Under the pieces are notes generated by a model. That model was given only the letters and a program-made list of their open reading frames with translations, did no database searches and had not been told where the DNA came from. Both the position numbers and the translations under genes were made by a program. Below are positions 35,063 through 44,654 of a stretch of DNA of 64,000 nucleotides, one piece after another (the first letter of the stretch is position 1; each line of letters opens with the position of its first letter). This stretch comes from Pedobacter sp. B4-66 (GTDB taxonomy: Bacteria; Bacteroidota; Bacteroidia; Sphingobacteriales; Sphingobacteriaceae): assembly GCF_018492665.1 (NCBI RefSeq), contig NZ_JAFVME010000006.1, forward strand, positions 310,001 to 374,000, read 5' to 3'.

Positions 35063-38000
35063 TTATGCATTAATATCTTTGTTTTCAGTATATTTTGATG
35101 GCAGTACATCAAATTCTTCTTTAAAAGATTTAACGAAGTTCTTTGTAGTTTTAAAACCTACCTTATAACAGATCTGCGAAACAGTTAATTTGCCCTGTTC
35201 CAGTAACTGAGCTGCGCGTTTTAAACGATATGATTTGATAAACTCCAACGGAGTTTTACCTGTAAGCGCTACAATTCTTTTGTATAAGGTTACCCGGCTT
35301 ACCAACATCAGGCTGCTCAGTATGTCTACAGAGAAATTACTGTTATCTATATTCTTCTCTATTTCCTGCAATACCTGCTGTAAAAACTGTTCATCCGGAC
35401 TTTCCATTTCAACTGTCGCTGGCTGCACCTCTACCTGTTTCTGGTATAGCTTCCTGAAAGATTCTTGCTGAACAAGTATGTTACGGATTTTAGAGTTCAG
35501 GATTTCAAAGCTGAAAGGTTTGGTCATATAATCATTAGCCCCTGTTTCTAAGCCCATTAGTTCTTGTTCCTCTCCTGTTAGTGCAGTAAGCAGCACCACA
35601 GGTATTTGGGTTGTTCTGGAATCACCTTTAATCTTTTTACAAAGCTCTATACCTGACATTTCGGGCATAGATATATCGCTGACAATAATATTTGGATGAT
35701 AAAACAGCGCCTTTTGCCAACCATCCTTACCGTTTCCGGCTTCTATTACATTAAAGTCTTCCTTTAAATTGTCTTTAAGGTAAAAGCGCAGATCAGCATC
35801 ATCTTCTACAAGTAATACGGTAGCCTTTTTGGAAGAAATAGTAACATTTGCCTGCTGACCATTAAGTGCATCCTCATCAACAATTACATTATCTACAAAA
35901 CTATCTGTAGTATTACTTTGGTTTCTAAGTTCTTCAAAAGGCAGTAAAATGGTAAAGCAACTGCCTACGTTTTCATCGCTTTCCAGAAATATCTCACCAC
36001 CATGCAGTTTCACAAACTCTTTTGTGATGGCTAAACCTATCCCACTACCCTGATTGATGATAGATTCAGGAATGTCATTCTGGAAGAAACTTTCAAATAT
36101 CTTATCCTGTTTTTCCTTGGGGATGCCTATTCCTGTATCGCGCACTTTAATCTCAACCATATACTGATCAACCATAATACAGTCTACAGAAACATTAACC
36201 TTTCCGTTATCCAATGTAAATTTAAAACTGTTAGACAGCAGGTTAAACAGAATACGTTCTATTTTATCATGATCAAAGTTTACATCCAGCTTTTCATAAG
36301 TAGCATTAAAGGTGAGCAGGATGTTTTTTTGTTCTGCAAGGTCTTTAAAAGAATAAGTAATGTCTCTAATAAACGAAATGATATCACCCGGTCTTTTTTG
36401 TAGCTTAATTTCTTTAAGCTCCATCTTTCTAAAATCGAGCAGCTGATTTACCAGATTCAGTAAGCGTTTAGCATTTTTCTGTATCAGAGCAACCTGTTCT
36501 TTAATCAGATTATCTGATGTGCCTTTCAATATTTTATCTATTGGCGCCAAAATTAACGACAAAGGTGTTCTAAATTCATGACTCACATTGGTTAAGAACT
36601 TGATTTTCATGGCATCAAGATCTCTGTACCTCATGGCTTCCAAACGCTCATTATCCAGCAAACGCTGAGATTCTATCTTCTCTTGTTCAATCAGCCTTTG
36701 AACCTCTAGTTTTTCCTGTTCCGCAGCAAACTGTTGTTTTAGTTTTTGAATACCACGATATCTTAAATAATACAAGGCACCCCCTATGGCTAAAAAATAA
36801 AGAATATAAGCCACTGTAGAAGTATACCAGGGGTTCAGGATTCTTATTTTTAAAGTTACCGGTACAGCATCAGCTATGTTTTCCGTACTTGATGCTCGTA
36901 CCTTAAAAACATAGTCTCCCGGGTCGAGATTTGTATAGGTAGCCCTGCGTAAAGTATTATCAGCCGAAATCCATGTTTTATCAAAACCCTCCAACATATA
37001 CTGGTGCTTCACCTTATGCGGTCCAATGTAGTTTAAGGATGCAAACTCGATGGTAAATACATTCTGATCGTGATCTAAAGTAATCTCTTTGGTATCAAAA
37101 ATAGATTTCTTAAGGATTATCCTACCATCAAAAGCAGTGTTAGCTGTTACACTTTTATTAAACAATTGAAAGTCGGTAATAAAGAGCTTAAAGGTTTGAT
37201 TATAAGATTTAATTAATGATGGTTGGAATATGTTAATCCCATCCGGCCCACCAAAAGCCAGCTCTCCGGTTTTTAGTTTTACCGAAGCTATCCTGTTAAA
37301 TTCTTTCCCCTGCAAACCATCATTCTCGTCAAAGTTCTTAAAAACGAGATTAAGCTTATTCCCATATTTAACCGATATTTTTGATAAGCCATTAGAAGTA
37401 CTAACCCAAAAATCGCCTTGATTATCTTCCTGAATATCCATGATATTATTATCAGGCAATCCATTTTCGATGGTATAATTAAAAAAGGTTTTGGTTTTTA
37501 GGTTATAGATGCTCAATCCATCTCTGGTTCCTATCCACAAATACCCTTTACTATCCTCAATAAAGCTATTGATATTATTATTGATCAAACTATTATCATC
37601 CTTCGGGTCGTTTATAATGCGGATAAACTTTGTACCACCTTTAGGCAATACATTCATCCCATAAGAAGTACCCGTCCATATGTTTTGATGAGAATCTTCT
37701 AAAACCTTAAACACATAATCCGAACTAATGAGGTTCAGATTCTGCGTATATCTTTTAAACTTCTTCGTAGTTCTATCGAATAAATTAAGCCCGCCGCCCA
37801 TGGTTCCTATCCAAAACCTGTGCGAAGAATCTTCAAGAAAATCGGCTACTTTATTGTCGCTTAAACTTTCGGGATCAGAAGCATTGTATTTATAGTGTGT
37901 AAACTTGCCATTATCCAGATAATCAAAGCCCCCGGTGTAAGTTCCTATCCATAGTTTTTCAAAACGATCTATATAAATGGCAACAATGGCATCATGCGAT

Positions 38001-39253
38001 AAGCTATTGTTGTCTGCAGGATCGTGCCTGTACGAAGTGAATTTATGGGTACTTCGGTTGTAATAAACCAGTCCTTTTCCATTGGTACCAATCCAGATAT
38101 TTCCTGCTTTATCTTCAACCATCCGGTTCACATCACTATGTATTAAACTATTGGGATCGGAAGAGTGCTTAATGAGGTTAAACTTAATGATATTGGGGTG
38201 GTAAAAATTAATTCCCTTTCTAAAAGTACCTATCCAAACCATACCTAGGTCATCGTAATAAATACTCGAAATACTGTTCTGACTTAAGCTCTTACTATCA
38301 TTCTCGTTATTAAGGATATACCTGATACTGAAGTTCTTCTTATCAATTAGATTAATCCCCCCATGATCCGTACCTATCCAAATGTTATCACTATTGTCCT
38401 GAATAATGCCTGTTACAATATCAGAGTTTAGCTTAACTACAGGCGAGTTTTTACTGATCTTATTCAGCTCATTTTTTACTGGATCAAAGTAATAAACCCC
38501 TGTAGAGGTTGATATATCGTAAATCCATATTAGCCCCTGTTTGTCTATAAAAATCTTATAGGTATCACTTTCCTTATTAGAGAATTTACTCGATAAATCT
38601 ATTCTTTGAGCAACAACATCTGAGTTCTTTTTAAGCATCTCCAACTTTCCGTCAGAATGGATAAGCCATGCGTTTCCTTCTTTATCTTCTGCTAAGTCTA
38701 TAATCGGGCTGGCCGACAAGCTGCTTTCTTTTCTAACTTTATGAGCAACGTACGTCGTTTTCTTTGATACCGTATCATACTTATACAATCCAGACGAGGG
38801 AGAGATAAACCAAAATCTTCCTGAATTACCTTTTTTCAGTGCTCTTATCGTCATTCCCGGAACACCGTATTTTGAAAGTTGGGGTTGTATATTGTGATCA
38901 AATAATTCGGTTACAGGATCATATAGATCCATACCGGCCCTTGTTTCTATAAAAAACTTACGATCTGGACCTTGAACAATAGATCGTACATCACTATCAC
39001 TTATGGTCGACTTGTTTTTTGTTCTGTTCTTGTATACTTTAAAACTATACCCATCAAATCTGGCAAGGCCAGAAAGTGTACCTAACCACAGAAACCCCTT
39101 ATCATCTTTATAAAAACAGTTAACATCGTTATGTGGAAGCCCATTATTAATATCCAGATGAGAAAACTGATACTGATTATACTGCGCAAAAGTAGACACA
39201 CTTGCAAACAAGCATAGCCCTAATAATATCAGTATTTTCAGTTTTTTCCCCAT
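35063..39253 (-). CDS. Hybrid two-component system regulator (HTCS) of the mannan PUL
   Basis: 1396 residues in one chain. Signal peptide (about 1-23), then a periplasmic sensor of two-component-regulator propeller repeats (recurring LWIGT signatures, about 30-700) and a Y_Y_Y domain (ATYTNLDPGDYVFKVRASS). One TM follows (about residues 806-826, YILYFLAIGGALYYL). HisKA has His892 in NVSHEFRTPLSLI, then HATPase_c (GIGIPKEKQDKIF), receiver Asp1193 in DISMPEMSGIELC, and a C-terminal AraC HTH ending in FKEEFDVLPSKYTE. It senses a glycan fragment directly and activates PUL genes. It lies between the two operons, 22 bp after GH26. Confidence 0.93.
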   Translation of the reverse strand: MGKKLKILILLGLCLFASVSTFAQYNQYQFSHLDINNGLPHNDVNCFYKDDKGFLWLGTLSGLARFDGYSFKVYKNRTKNKSTISDSDVRSIVQGPDRKFFIETRAGMDLYDPVTELFDHNIQPQLSKYGVPGMTIRALKKGNSGRFWFISPSSGLYKYDTVSKKTTYVAHKVRKESSLSASPIIDLAEDKEGNAWLIHSDGKLEMLKKNSDVVAQRIDLSSKFSNKESDTYKIFIDKQGLIWIYDISTSTGVYYFDPVKNELNKISKNSPVVKLNSDIVTGIIQDNSDNIWIGTDHGGINLIDKKNFSIRYILNNENDSKSLSQNSISSIYYDDLGMVWIGTFRKGINFYHPNIIKFNLIKHSSDPNSLIHSDVNRMVEDKAGNIWIGTNGKGLVYYNRSTHKFTSYRHDPADNNSLSHDAIVAIYIDRFEKLWIGTYTGGFDYLDNGKFTHYKYNASDPESLSDNKVADFLEDSSHRFWIGTMGGGLNLFDRTTKKFKRYTQNLNLISSDYVFKVLEDSHQNIWTGTSYGMNVLPKGGTKFIRIINDPKDDNSLINNNINSFIEDSKGYLWIGTRDGLSIYNLKTKTFFNYTIENGLPDNNIMDIQEDNQGDFWVSTSNGLSKISVKYGNKLNLVFKNFDENDGLQGKEFNRIASVKLKTGELAFGGPDGINIFQPSLIKSYNQTFKLFITDFQLFNKSVTANTAFDGRIILKKSIFDTKEITLDHDQNVFTIEFASLNYIGPHKVKHQYMLEGFDKTWISADNTLRRATYTNLDPGDYVFKVRASSTENIADAVPVTLKIRILNPWYTSTVAYILYFLAIGGALYYLRYRGIQKLKQQFAAEQEKLEVQRLIEQEKIESQRLLDNERLEAMRYRDLDAMKIKFLTNVSHEFRTPLSLILAPIDKILKGTSDNLIKEQVALIQKNAKRLLNLVNQLLDFRKMELKEIKLQKRPGDIISFIRDITYSFKDLAEQKNILLTFNATYEKLDVNFDHDKIERILFNLLSNSFKFTLDNGKVNVSVDCIMVDQYMVEIKVRDTGIGIPKEKQDKIFESFFQNDIPESIINQGSGIGLAITKEFVKLHGGEIFLESDENVGSCFTILLPFEELRNQSNTTDSFVDNVIVDEDALNGQQANVTISSKKATVLLVEDDADLRFYLKDNLKEDFNVIEAGNGKDGWQKALFYHPNIIVSDISMPEMSGIELCKKIKGDSRTTQIPVVLLTALTGEEQELMGLETGANDYMTKPFSFEILNSKIRNILVQQESFRKLYQKQVEVQPATVEMESPDEQFLQQVLQEIEKNIDNSNFSVDILSSLMLVSRVTLYKRIVALTGKTPLEFIKSYRLKRAAQLLEQGKLTVSQICYKVGFKTTKNFVKSFKEEFDVLPSKYTENKDINA

Positions 39254-39275
39254 TCGTGCCGATTGTCAATATACA

Positions 39276-40397
39276 TTATTTATAAATCGCTTTAAGATCC
39301 TTTTCAAAAAGGGTGTACGGATCATCGTAAAACTTCTGAAAATCAGGAATATTAGGATGCCCCGGATAAGGTGCGTAAAAATGTGTGGCACTCTTGGTAT
39401 CATTACGCCAAACCAGCACATAGCTCATCCTTATCTTATCGCTTTTCATCACCTTAAGCAACACGTCATTCCACCAGTTTGGATTACTTAACGATTCCAA
39501 TCCGGTTTCTGTAAAAGCGGCCAGCTTACCGTTCTTTTGGGCATAAGCCGAAACTATACGAAGTTTATTTATAGCAGCATCCAGATTGTATTTACCATAA
39601 CGCCCCATATCACCATAATTATCCGTTCCGAGCATATCTACCCATTCATTTCCAGGGAAACGCGCCAAATACTCTTGTTCAGAATTGAATTGGTTATCCG
39701 GAGAAAATGCATAAATAAAGTTGTGTACCCCTGCCGTATCACGCAAATAAGAAACAGTAAACTTCCATAAAGCTTTAAACTCATCAACTGTGCAATGCGA
39801 TTTACCCCACCAAAACCAGTCGCCATCAAACTCATGATAAGGTCTAAAAATTACAGGAACAAGTTTACCATCAGCCGCTTTCAGGCTCTTTGCCCAATCA
39901 GCAACATCATTAAGTATCTTAACATACTTAGCGTGTTCCTTGCCTCCAGGAATAATATATTTTACAGCAGGCAATGAAACCGAATCTACCCAGTAAAAGC
40001 CACCTGGCGAAACAGGATTAGAAAAATGCCAGGCCACAGTAGTAACCCCACCCCTGTTATAAGTATCGATTACATTTTTGCGCAAATGTTCTTTTGTTTT
40101 CTCAATCTGTGCTTCCGGTAGCCCCGACATTTCCGACAAATCAATACCAATTACTGCCGGATGCGAACCTACAACAGACTTAACATCCGATCGATTGGCC
40201 TCGCCAGACCAACCATGACCATATTCTGTAGCGTGTTGATGCCCAAACAAAGTATGTTTTTCAGATAACTTATACAGGTTTTTAAAAAGCGCTTTGGTTT
40301 CCTTCGTTGCCAAAGGATCTATAAGGTTACGTTGTTGAGCTGTTGCTGCATTTACAAACAGCCCCGTAAGGGTAATTAACAAATACTTCAGGTTCAT
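39276..40397 (-). CDS. GH26 beta-mannanase
   Basis: Start placed at 40397 (MNLKYLLITLTGLFVNAATA, a signal peptide). The longer frame to 40544 would overlap the preceding GH26 stop at 40409 and lacks a signal. 373 residues of GH26 (beta/alpha)8 barrel: the acid/base Glu189 in FRPYHEFDGDWFWWG and the nucleophile Glu297 in AAFTETGLESL are both present. It hydrolyses internal or terminal beta-1,4-mannosidic bonds; endo versus exo cannot be decided. Soluble periplasmic by its type I signal, unlike its lipoprotein neighbour. Confidence 0.9.
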   Translation of the reverse strand: MNLKYLLITLTGLFVNAATAQQRNLIDPLATKETKALFKNLYKLSEKHTLFGHQHATEYGHGWSGEANRSDVKSVVGSHPAVIGIDLSEMSGLPEAQIEKTKEHLRKNVIDTYNRGGVTTVAWHFSNPVSPGGFYWVDSVSLPAVKYIIPGGKEHAKYVKILNDVADWAKSLKAADGKLVPVIFRPYHEFDGDWFWWGKSHCTVDEFKALWKFTVSYLRDTAGVHNFIYAFSPDNQFNSEQEYLARFPGNEWVDMLGTDNYGDMGRYGKYNLDAAINKLRIVSAYAQKNGKLAAFTETGLESLSNPNWWNDVLLKVMKSDKIRMSYVLVWRNDTKSATHFYAPYPGHPNIPDFQKFYDDPYTLFEKDLKAIYK

Positions 40398-40408
40398 GAA
40401 ATTGTAAT

Positions 40409-41464
40409 TTACTGATTTTTTAAAGAAGGCATTTCGTCTAATGTGATTACATAGTTGCTGGCAAACATTTTTTTCCATAAATCTAAAGAATTGTTTGTCC
40501 CGGATCTTACAAAGTCCCCATACCAAGGCATAAACCACGACCACGCAGCAGCATCTTTAGTCAGATTATCTACATCTGGCATAGAACCACATTCGCTTAT
40601 GGTAACCATCTTTTTATTACCATAAAGACTAGTTAATGCATTAAATTCTGCCAATTGCGAAGTGTGGTCGCCTTGCTTATAAATATCTCTGCCAACAATA
40701 TCCACATACTCATCTCCAGGATACCAGGCATCATCATTGGGTTCTCTGGTCCAAACCCAAATCAGGTTATTTAGTTTATGGTAATTCACCATCCTATCAT
40801 ACATCAACTGGTAAAGTTTTTTGCATGGCGCCGCTCCTTTTGCACCCCACCAAAACCAGGTTCCAGCGGCTTCATGTAAAGGCCTCCATATCACTGGTAC
40901 ATTGTCCTTTTGTAGTTCTTTTAGCAAACCGGCAACGTAATCGATGTCGTTTAACATGGCTTTATATTCAGCCGATTGGGGATCATTAATCTTGGAAACA
41001 TCAAAGGTTGTCTTGTTAGAATAAAATTCTTCAGTTGTTCTTAAGGGGTCTCTCCAATGCCAAACCATTACGGGGATACCATTTCTAAGCCAGTAAGATT
41101 TGGCATCTTTAATTGGTGTTTTATCATCGTACCAGGTGTAGCCACGATTGCAATGCATAAAATCAAGACCAATAATGGCAGGTTCTTTTCCCGTATTTGC
41201 TTTAAGCCAGTTGGTTTCGTCAAAGCTATTAAGCGTCATCACTCCTGAAAGGATTTTCTTGCCATAATTCTCACGAAGAAACTGGTAAAGTTTATTGGCT
41301 TCAGGGCTTGGATTAGGTGTAACAAGTTTAGCGTTGATATCAAACCGTTCAACCGCCACAGGTGGCTGTGATATATCTTCAACACTCCCAGCCTTTTTAC
41401 AGGCGAATATTAAAAAGCAAAAAATGCAAGCGCCAAATGCTTTTTGCAGCACATTCAAATTCAT
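40409..41464 (-). CDS. GH26 beta-mannanase lipoprotein
   Basis: 351 residues with lipoprotein signal (CFLIFACKKAG, Cys22), so probably surface-anchored. GH26 motifs: acid/base Glu198 in WRPLHEAAGTWFWWG and nucleophile Glu291 in VTISECGSMPDVDNL, both intact. It starts the GH26-GH26-HTCS operon, with the 28-bp element 59 bp upstream. Sequence differs considerably from the second GH26, so the two probably divide labour: surface depolymerisation here, periplasmic processing by the other. Confidence 0.9.
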   Translation of the reverse strand: MNLNVLQKAFGACIFCFLIFACKKAGSVEDISQPPVAVERFDINAKLVTPNPSPEANKLYQFLRENYGKKILSGVMTLNSFDETNWLKANTGKEPAIIGLDFMHCNRGYTWYDDKTPIKDAKSYWLRNGIPVMVWHWRDPLRTTEEFYSNKTTFDVSKINDPQSAEYKAMLNDIDYVAGLLKELQKDNVPVIWRPLHEAAGTWFWWGAKGAAPCKKLYQLMYDRMVNYHKLNNLIWVWTREPNDDAWYPGDEYVDIVGRDIYKQGDHTSQLAEFNALTSLYGNKKMVTISECGSMPDVDNLTKDAAAWSWFMPWYGDFVRSGTNNSLDLWKKMFASNYVITLDEMPSLKNQ

Positions 41465-41494
41465 GTTTACATTGGTTAGTTTACTATGAATTTG

Positions 41495-41502
41495 TAAAAG
41501 TA
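41495..41502 (-). promoter_or_regulatory. -7-like element of the GH26 operon
   Basis: On the minus strand TACTTTTA, exactly 20 bp after the 28-bp element and 30 bp before the ATG. Confidence 0.5.
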
Positions 41503-41522
41503 TTGCGCTGAATATTCCTTAA

Positions 41523-41550
41523 TGCTAAAAAATGGGGTTCCAAATGTTAA
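41523..41550 (-). promoter_or_regulatory. Candidate HTCS-binding element, GH26 promoter
   Basis: 28 bp reading on the plus strand TGCTAAAAAATGGGG, then TTC, then CAAATGTTAA. Second copy of the element at the susC promoter. It lies only 24 bp beyond the stop of the acyltransferase gene. Confidence 0.65.
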
Positions 41551-41574
41551 AGACAGAAACAAAAGATGCTTGTT

Positions 41575-42504
41575 TTAAGCAAACTGCTGCATTTGTTCTT
41601 CTTTTATGGTATTGATACTTGAAATTGCTTCTGCAGGTTTATGCTTCCATCTGCGATGACTCCATAGCCAATATGCAGGTTCGTTTTTAATGATCCCTTC
41701 AAGAAATTCAGTATGTAATCTGGTAATTTCATAATCCTGAGTATCTTTAGGGTTTAAACAAAGTGGCACACAATCTACTTCATAATGCCCCCTTTTGATC
41801 ACACTAATTCTGAAATAGAAAATAGGCCGATTGGTTCTTTTGGCGATTTTCTCTATACCCAACTGAATGTAAGCTGGTTGGTTTAAGAAGGTCTGCCAAT
41901 GGTGTAATTCATTTTTAGATGGTGACTGATCATTCCCAAAACTAAAAATACTTGGGATGTCTTTACTAGCTTGTATAGCCCTTAAGGTTTGACGCATAGG
42001 AATCAGTTTATTACCAAACTTGCTACGGATTCTTCTAAACCACTTATCAAAAATCAGATTACTTAATGGTTTATAAATCGGATAATGATCAGCGGTCGCG
42101 AAGTTTAATCCTATTCCCATGGTACCCCACTCCCAATTGCCATAATGGGCTGAACAAACCAGTACACTTTCTCCGTTTTTTAGATACTCGTTTACCTGCT
42201 CCTTGTTTTTAAAAACAAAGCGTTTATTTATTTCCTCTGCCGAAATATTGCTCATCTTGATCACTTCAAAAATCAATGCAGATAAGTATCTGTAGTACTT
42301 TTTCTCTATGCGGATAATTTCATCTAAGGTTTTCTCGGGAAAAACATTTACCAGATTCTCTCTAACAACCTTTCTACGGTAGCCAAAAACATAATAAATC
42401 AAGAGGTAAGCTGTGTCTGCCATGATGTACAGAATAGACAAAGGCAGTAGGGATAATACAGCTAAAAAAAACGTCCCTGTATGAGAAAGGCTCTTTTTAA
42501 ACAT
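41575..42504 (-). CDS. Lysophospholipid/lipid A acyltransferase (LpxL/HtrB-like)
   Basis: 309 residues. An N-terminal membrane anchor (about 10-40) is followed by the HtrB/LpxL acyltransferase domain: LVCSAHYGNWEWGTMGIGLN supplies the HxxxxE-type catalytic dyad, and later IFSFGNDQSP and FPEKTLDEIIRIEKKYY match the family. It acylates the lipid A precursor at the inner face of the membrane. Single gene upstream of the PUL on the same strand, preceded by a terminator-like hairpin at 42551-42572. Confidence 0.8.
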   Translation of the reverse strand: MFKKSLSHTGTFFLAVLSLLPLSILYIMADTAYLLIYYVFGYRRKVVRENLVNVFPEKTLDEIIRIEKKYYRYLSALIFEVIKMSNISAEEINKRFVFKNKEQVNEYLKNGESVLVCSAHYGNWEWGTMGIGLNFATADHYPIYKPLSNLIFDKWFRRIRSKFGNKLIPMRQTLRAIQASKDIPSIFSFGNDQSPSKNELHHWQTFLNQPAYIQLGIEKIAKRTNRPIFYFRISVIKRGHYEVDCVPLCLNPKDTQDYEITRLHTEFLEGIIKNEPAYWLWSHRRWKHKPAEAISSINTIKEEQMQQFA

Positions 42505-42550
42505 ACTACAATAGTTTTCTACAAAATTCAGGAGAGCTTAACACAAAATT

Positions 42551-42572
42551 AAAACCTTTTAAAAAAGGTTTT
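42551..42572 (-). terminator. Terminator-like hairpin
   Basis: AAAACCTTTT (42551-42560) with AAAAGGTTTT (42563-42572), 2-nt loop. On the minus strand it runs into a T-rich tail, suitable for ending the LTA-synthase-like transcript. Confidence 0.5.
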
Positions 42573-42648
42573 GCCATGAAAATGTTAGATTATTATTTTT
42601 GAAGGGTGGTGCGATAGGAGACTATATAGTGAACCCTATAAATACGAC

Positions 42649-44601
42649 CTACTGATGCAATCCCCCATTTTTAAATAAATCGTATGCGGTTTGATAATTA
42701 GCCATTGCCTGGTTAATTACCGTTTTAGACAATTTATTAGGCACTTGTTCATTAGTCGATTTGCGATACAGAAAGGTTTCTGTTTTTTTCTGAGGCCCCA
42801 ATATCACCAAGCTATCCTTCTTTAAATAAGCCAGTTTTTGATAGGTACCCAAAACGGCGCGAGGCTGATAGGTTGAATTTAAAACATTCTGTCCATACAG
42901 ATTACTTTCGTAATTCCATCCCAAAAGACTAAACAGGGTTGGATAAAGGTCAATTTGTGAGCAAAGTTTATCTATCACCTTTTTGCCTTTTACAGGTAGG
43001 TTTAAAACGATACAAGGAATGTGATACTTGTCGATATCAATTTCATTCTTACCCGCACTAGCCGCACAATGATCGGCAACTATAATTACGACCGTATTAT
43101 TGTACCAAGCTTTTTTTTCTATCTTTTTGAGGAATTCAGAAATGGCATAGTCAGTGTAACGAACAGCTCCTTCCCGATTACCTTGTTTTATACCAATTTT
43201 TCCTTCCGGGAAAGTAAATGGCCTATGATTAGAGGTAGTCATTACAAAGCTATAGAAGGGCTTTCCCGAATTAACATCGGCATCTGAACCTTGTATCACA
43301 GCATCAAACAAATCGCCGTCACAAATTCCCCAGGCATTTTCAAAATGAACCTGACTATCTTCAATGATTGTTCTTTTAGTTAAATAGGAGTCTCCAATTT
43401 TGATGTTTCTTCCCCTATCGGTAATATCAAACCCGTTGCTACCAAAATATTCATTCATGTTATCGAAATAGCCGTCTCCACCATAATAAAACGTTCGGGT
43501 GTACCCTTTCTTTTCGAAAATATGGCCAATTGTGGTAAGGTTTTCATTCCCTTGTCTTCGCACAATACTGCTTCCTGGAGTCGGAGGTATAGATAGCGTT
43601 AAAGCCTCCATTCCTCTTACTGTACGAGTTCCGGTTGCATACATATTGGTAAACATCAAGTTCTTATCTGCCAATGAATCCAATGCAGGTGTAAGGTTTT
43701 GTGTATTACCAAAATGCTTTAAAAAACTGGCGCTTAAGCTCTCTACAGTAATCATGATTACATTTGGCTTGTAAAGCTGTCCACCATTTTGTATGTTCCT
43801 TTTAATGGAGCCCCCACTGCTTAAAAATGTAGTTTGCTGATCTTTCAACTCATTCCTTATTAGGCTATAGGCTTTTTCTTCTGGAAGTAAAGAATAAAAA
43901 TCGTTGTAGTTTAGCTCGTTATTTTTAAAAGCAGAGAAAATAGAATAAATACCTGCTTTTGAGAGCTCGTTTTCGTAACGGTTGGTACTTGATTCGGCAA
44001 AGGAGTTGCTCAATAAAAATCCGTACAATAAAGGAATAAGCACCAGAGTACCTGATATGATAATTCTTTTTTTAAATGGTATAGTAGATTGAAAAGCACC
44101 TAGAAAAACTCTTCTTTTTGCAAAGATCCATATAATGAGTAAAACCATCACCAATACGCCACCAATTAAAAGCGGCAATGGGTAGGATTCGTTGATGTTA
44201 TTGACTACTTCGTAGGTATAAATGAGGTAATCGACTGCGATAAAATTGAATCTGCTCTCAAACTCCTGCCAGAAGGTGAGTTCTGCAAAAAATGAAAAGA
44301 AAGAAATAAGTAATGCCAGAAATAAGCCGGAATAGGTTATGATTTTGTTTACTACTGAATTAGACCATCTATCGGGTAGAAAGAGTAAGTACAAGCTATA
44401 AAAGGCCGTTAAAAAGAGACCGACGCCAATATCGTAAACAAAACCAAGCAGGTAAATTCTTATTACACCAAAAAAAGAGAAATCTGTTTTACCGATAGAA
44501 TCTATGAATAAAATTGTTCGGATCAAAAAAGAGATAAAAACAAAAACGGTTAAAAAAGAAAATAAGACGCTGTACCTGCCCTTAAATAGTTTATTAAGCA
44601 T
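42649..44601 (-). CDS. LTA-synthase-family membrane sulfatase/phosphoglycerol transferase-like protein
   Basis: 650 residues: five TM helices in the first 210 residues, then a periplasmic alkaline-phosphatase/sulfatase-fold domain. The catalytic Thr lies in VIMITVESLSASFLKHFGNT, metal-ligand regions are YYGGDGYFDNMNEYFG and VVIIVADHCAASAGKNEIDI, and TTSNHRPFTFPEG is also conserved. In Firmicutes this family makes lipoteichoic acid; in Bacteroidota relatives it probably transfers phospho-head-groups to envelope glycans or lipids. Substrate unknown. Single gene. Confidence 0.85.
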   Translation of the reverse strand: MLNKLFKGRYSVLFSFLTVFVFISFLIRTILFIDSIGKTDFSFFGVIRIYLLGFVYDIGVGLFLTAFYSLYLLFLPDRWSNSVVNKIITYSGLFLALLISFFSFFAELTFWQEFESRFNFIAVDYLIYTYEVVNNINESYPLPLLIGGVLVMVLLIIWIFAKRRVFLGAFQSTIPFKKRIIISGTLVLIPLLYGFLLSNSFAESSTNRYENELSKAGIYSIFSAFKNNELNYNDFYSLLPEEKAYSLIRNELKDQQTTFLSSGGSIKRNIQNGGQLYKPNVIMITVESLSASFLKHFGNTQNLTPALDSLADKNLMFTNMYATGTRTVRGMEALTLSIPPTPGSSIVRRQGNENLTTIGHIFEKKGYTRTFYYGGDGYFDNMNEYFGSNGFDITDRGRNIKIGDSYLTKRTIIEDSQVHFENAWGICDGDLFDAVIQGSDADVNSGKPFYSFVMTTSNHRPFTFPEGKIGIKQGNREGAVRYTDYAISEFLKKIEKKAWYNNTVVIIVADHCAASAGKNEIDIDKYHIPCIVLNLPVKGKKVIDKLCSQIDLYPTLFSLLGWNYESNLYGQNVLNSTYQPRAVLGTYQKLAYLKKDSLVILGPQKKTETFLYRKSTNEQVPNKLSKTVINQAMANYQTAYDLFKNGGLHQ

Positions 44602-44654
44602 ACAAAATTATTTCAAAAGGCAAAGGTATTTGTCAATTCTGTATCAATTCTGTT

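Noticed and set aside
40397..40544. N-terminal extension of the periplasmic GH26 up to 40544
   Set aside because: It would overlap the upstream GH26 stop by more than 130 bp and place the signal peptide in the interior; the Met at 40397 gives a normal exported protein.
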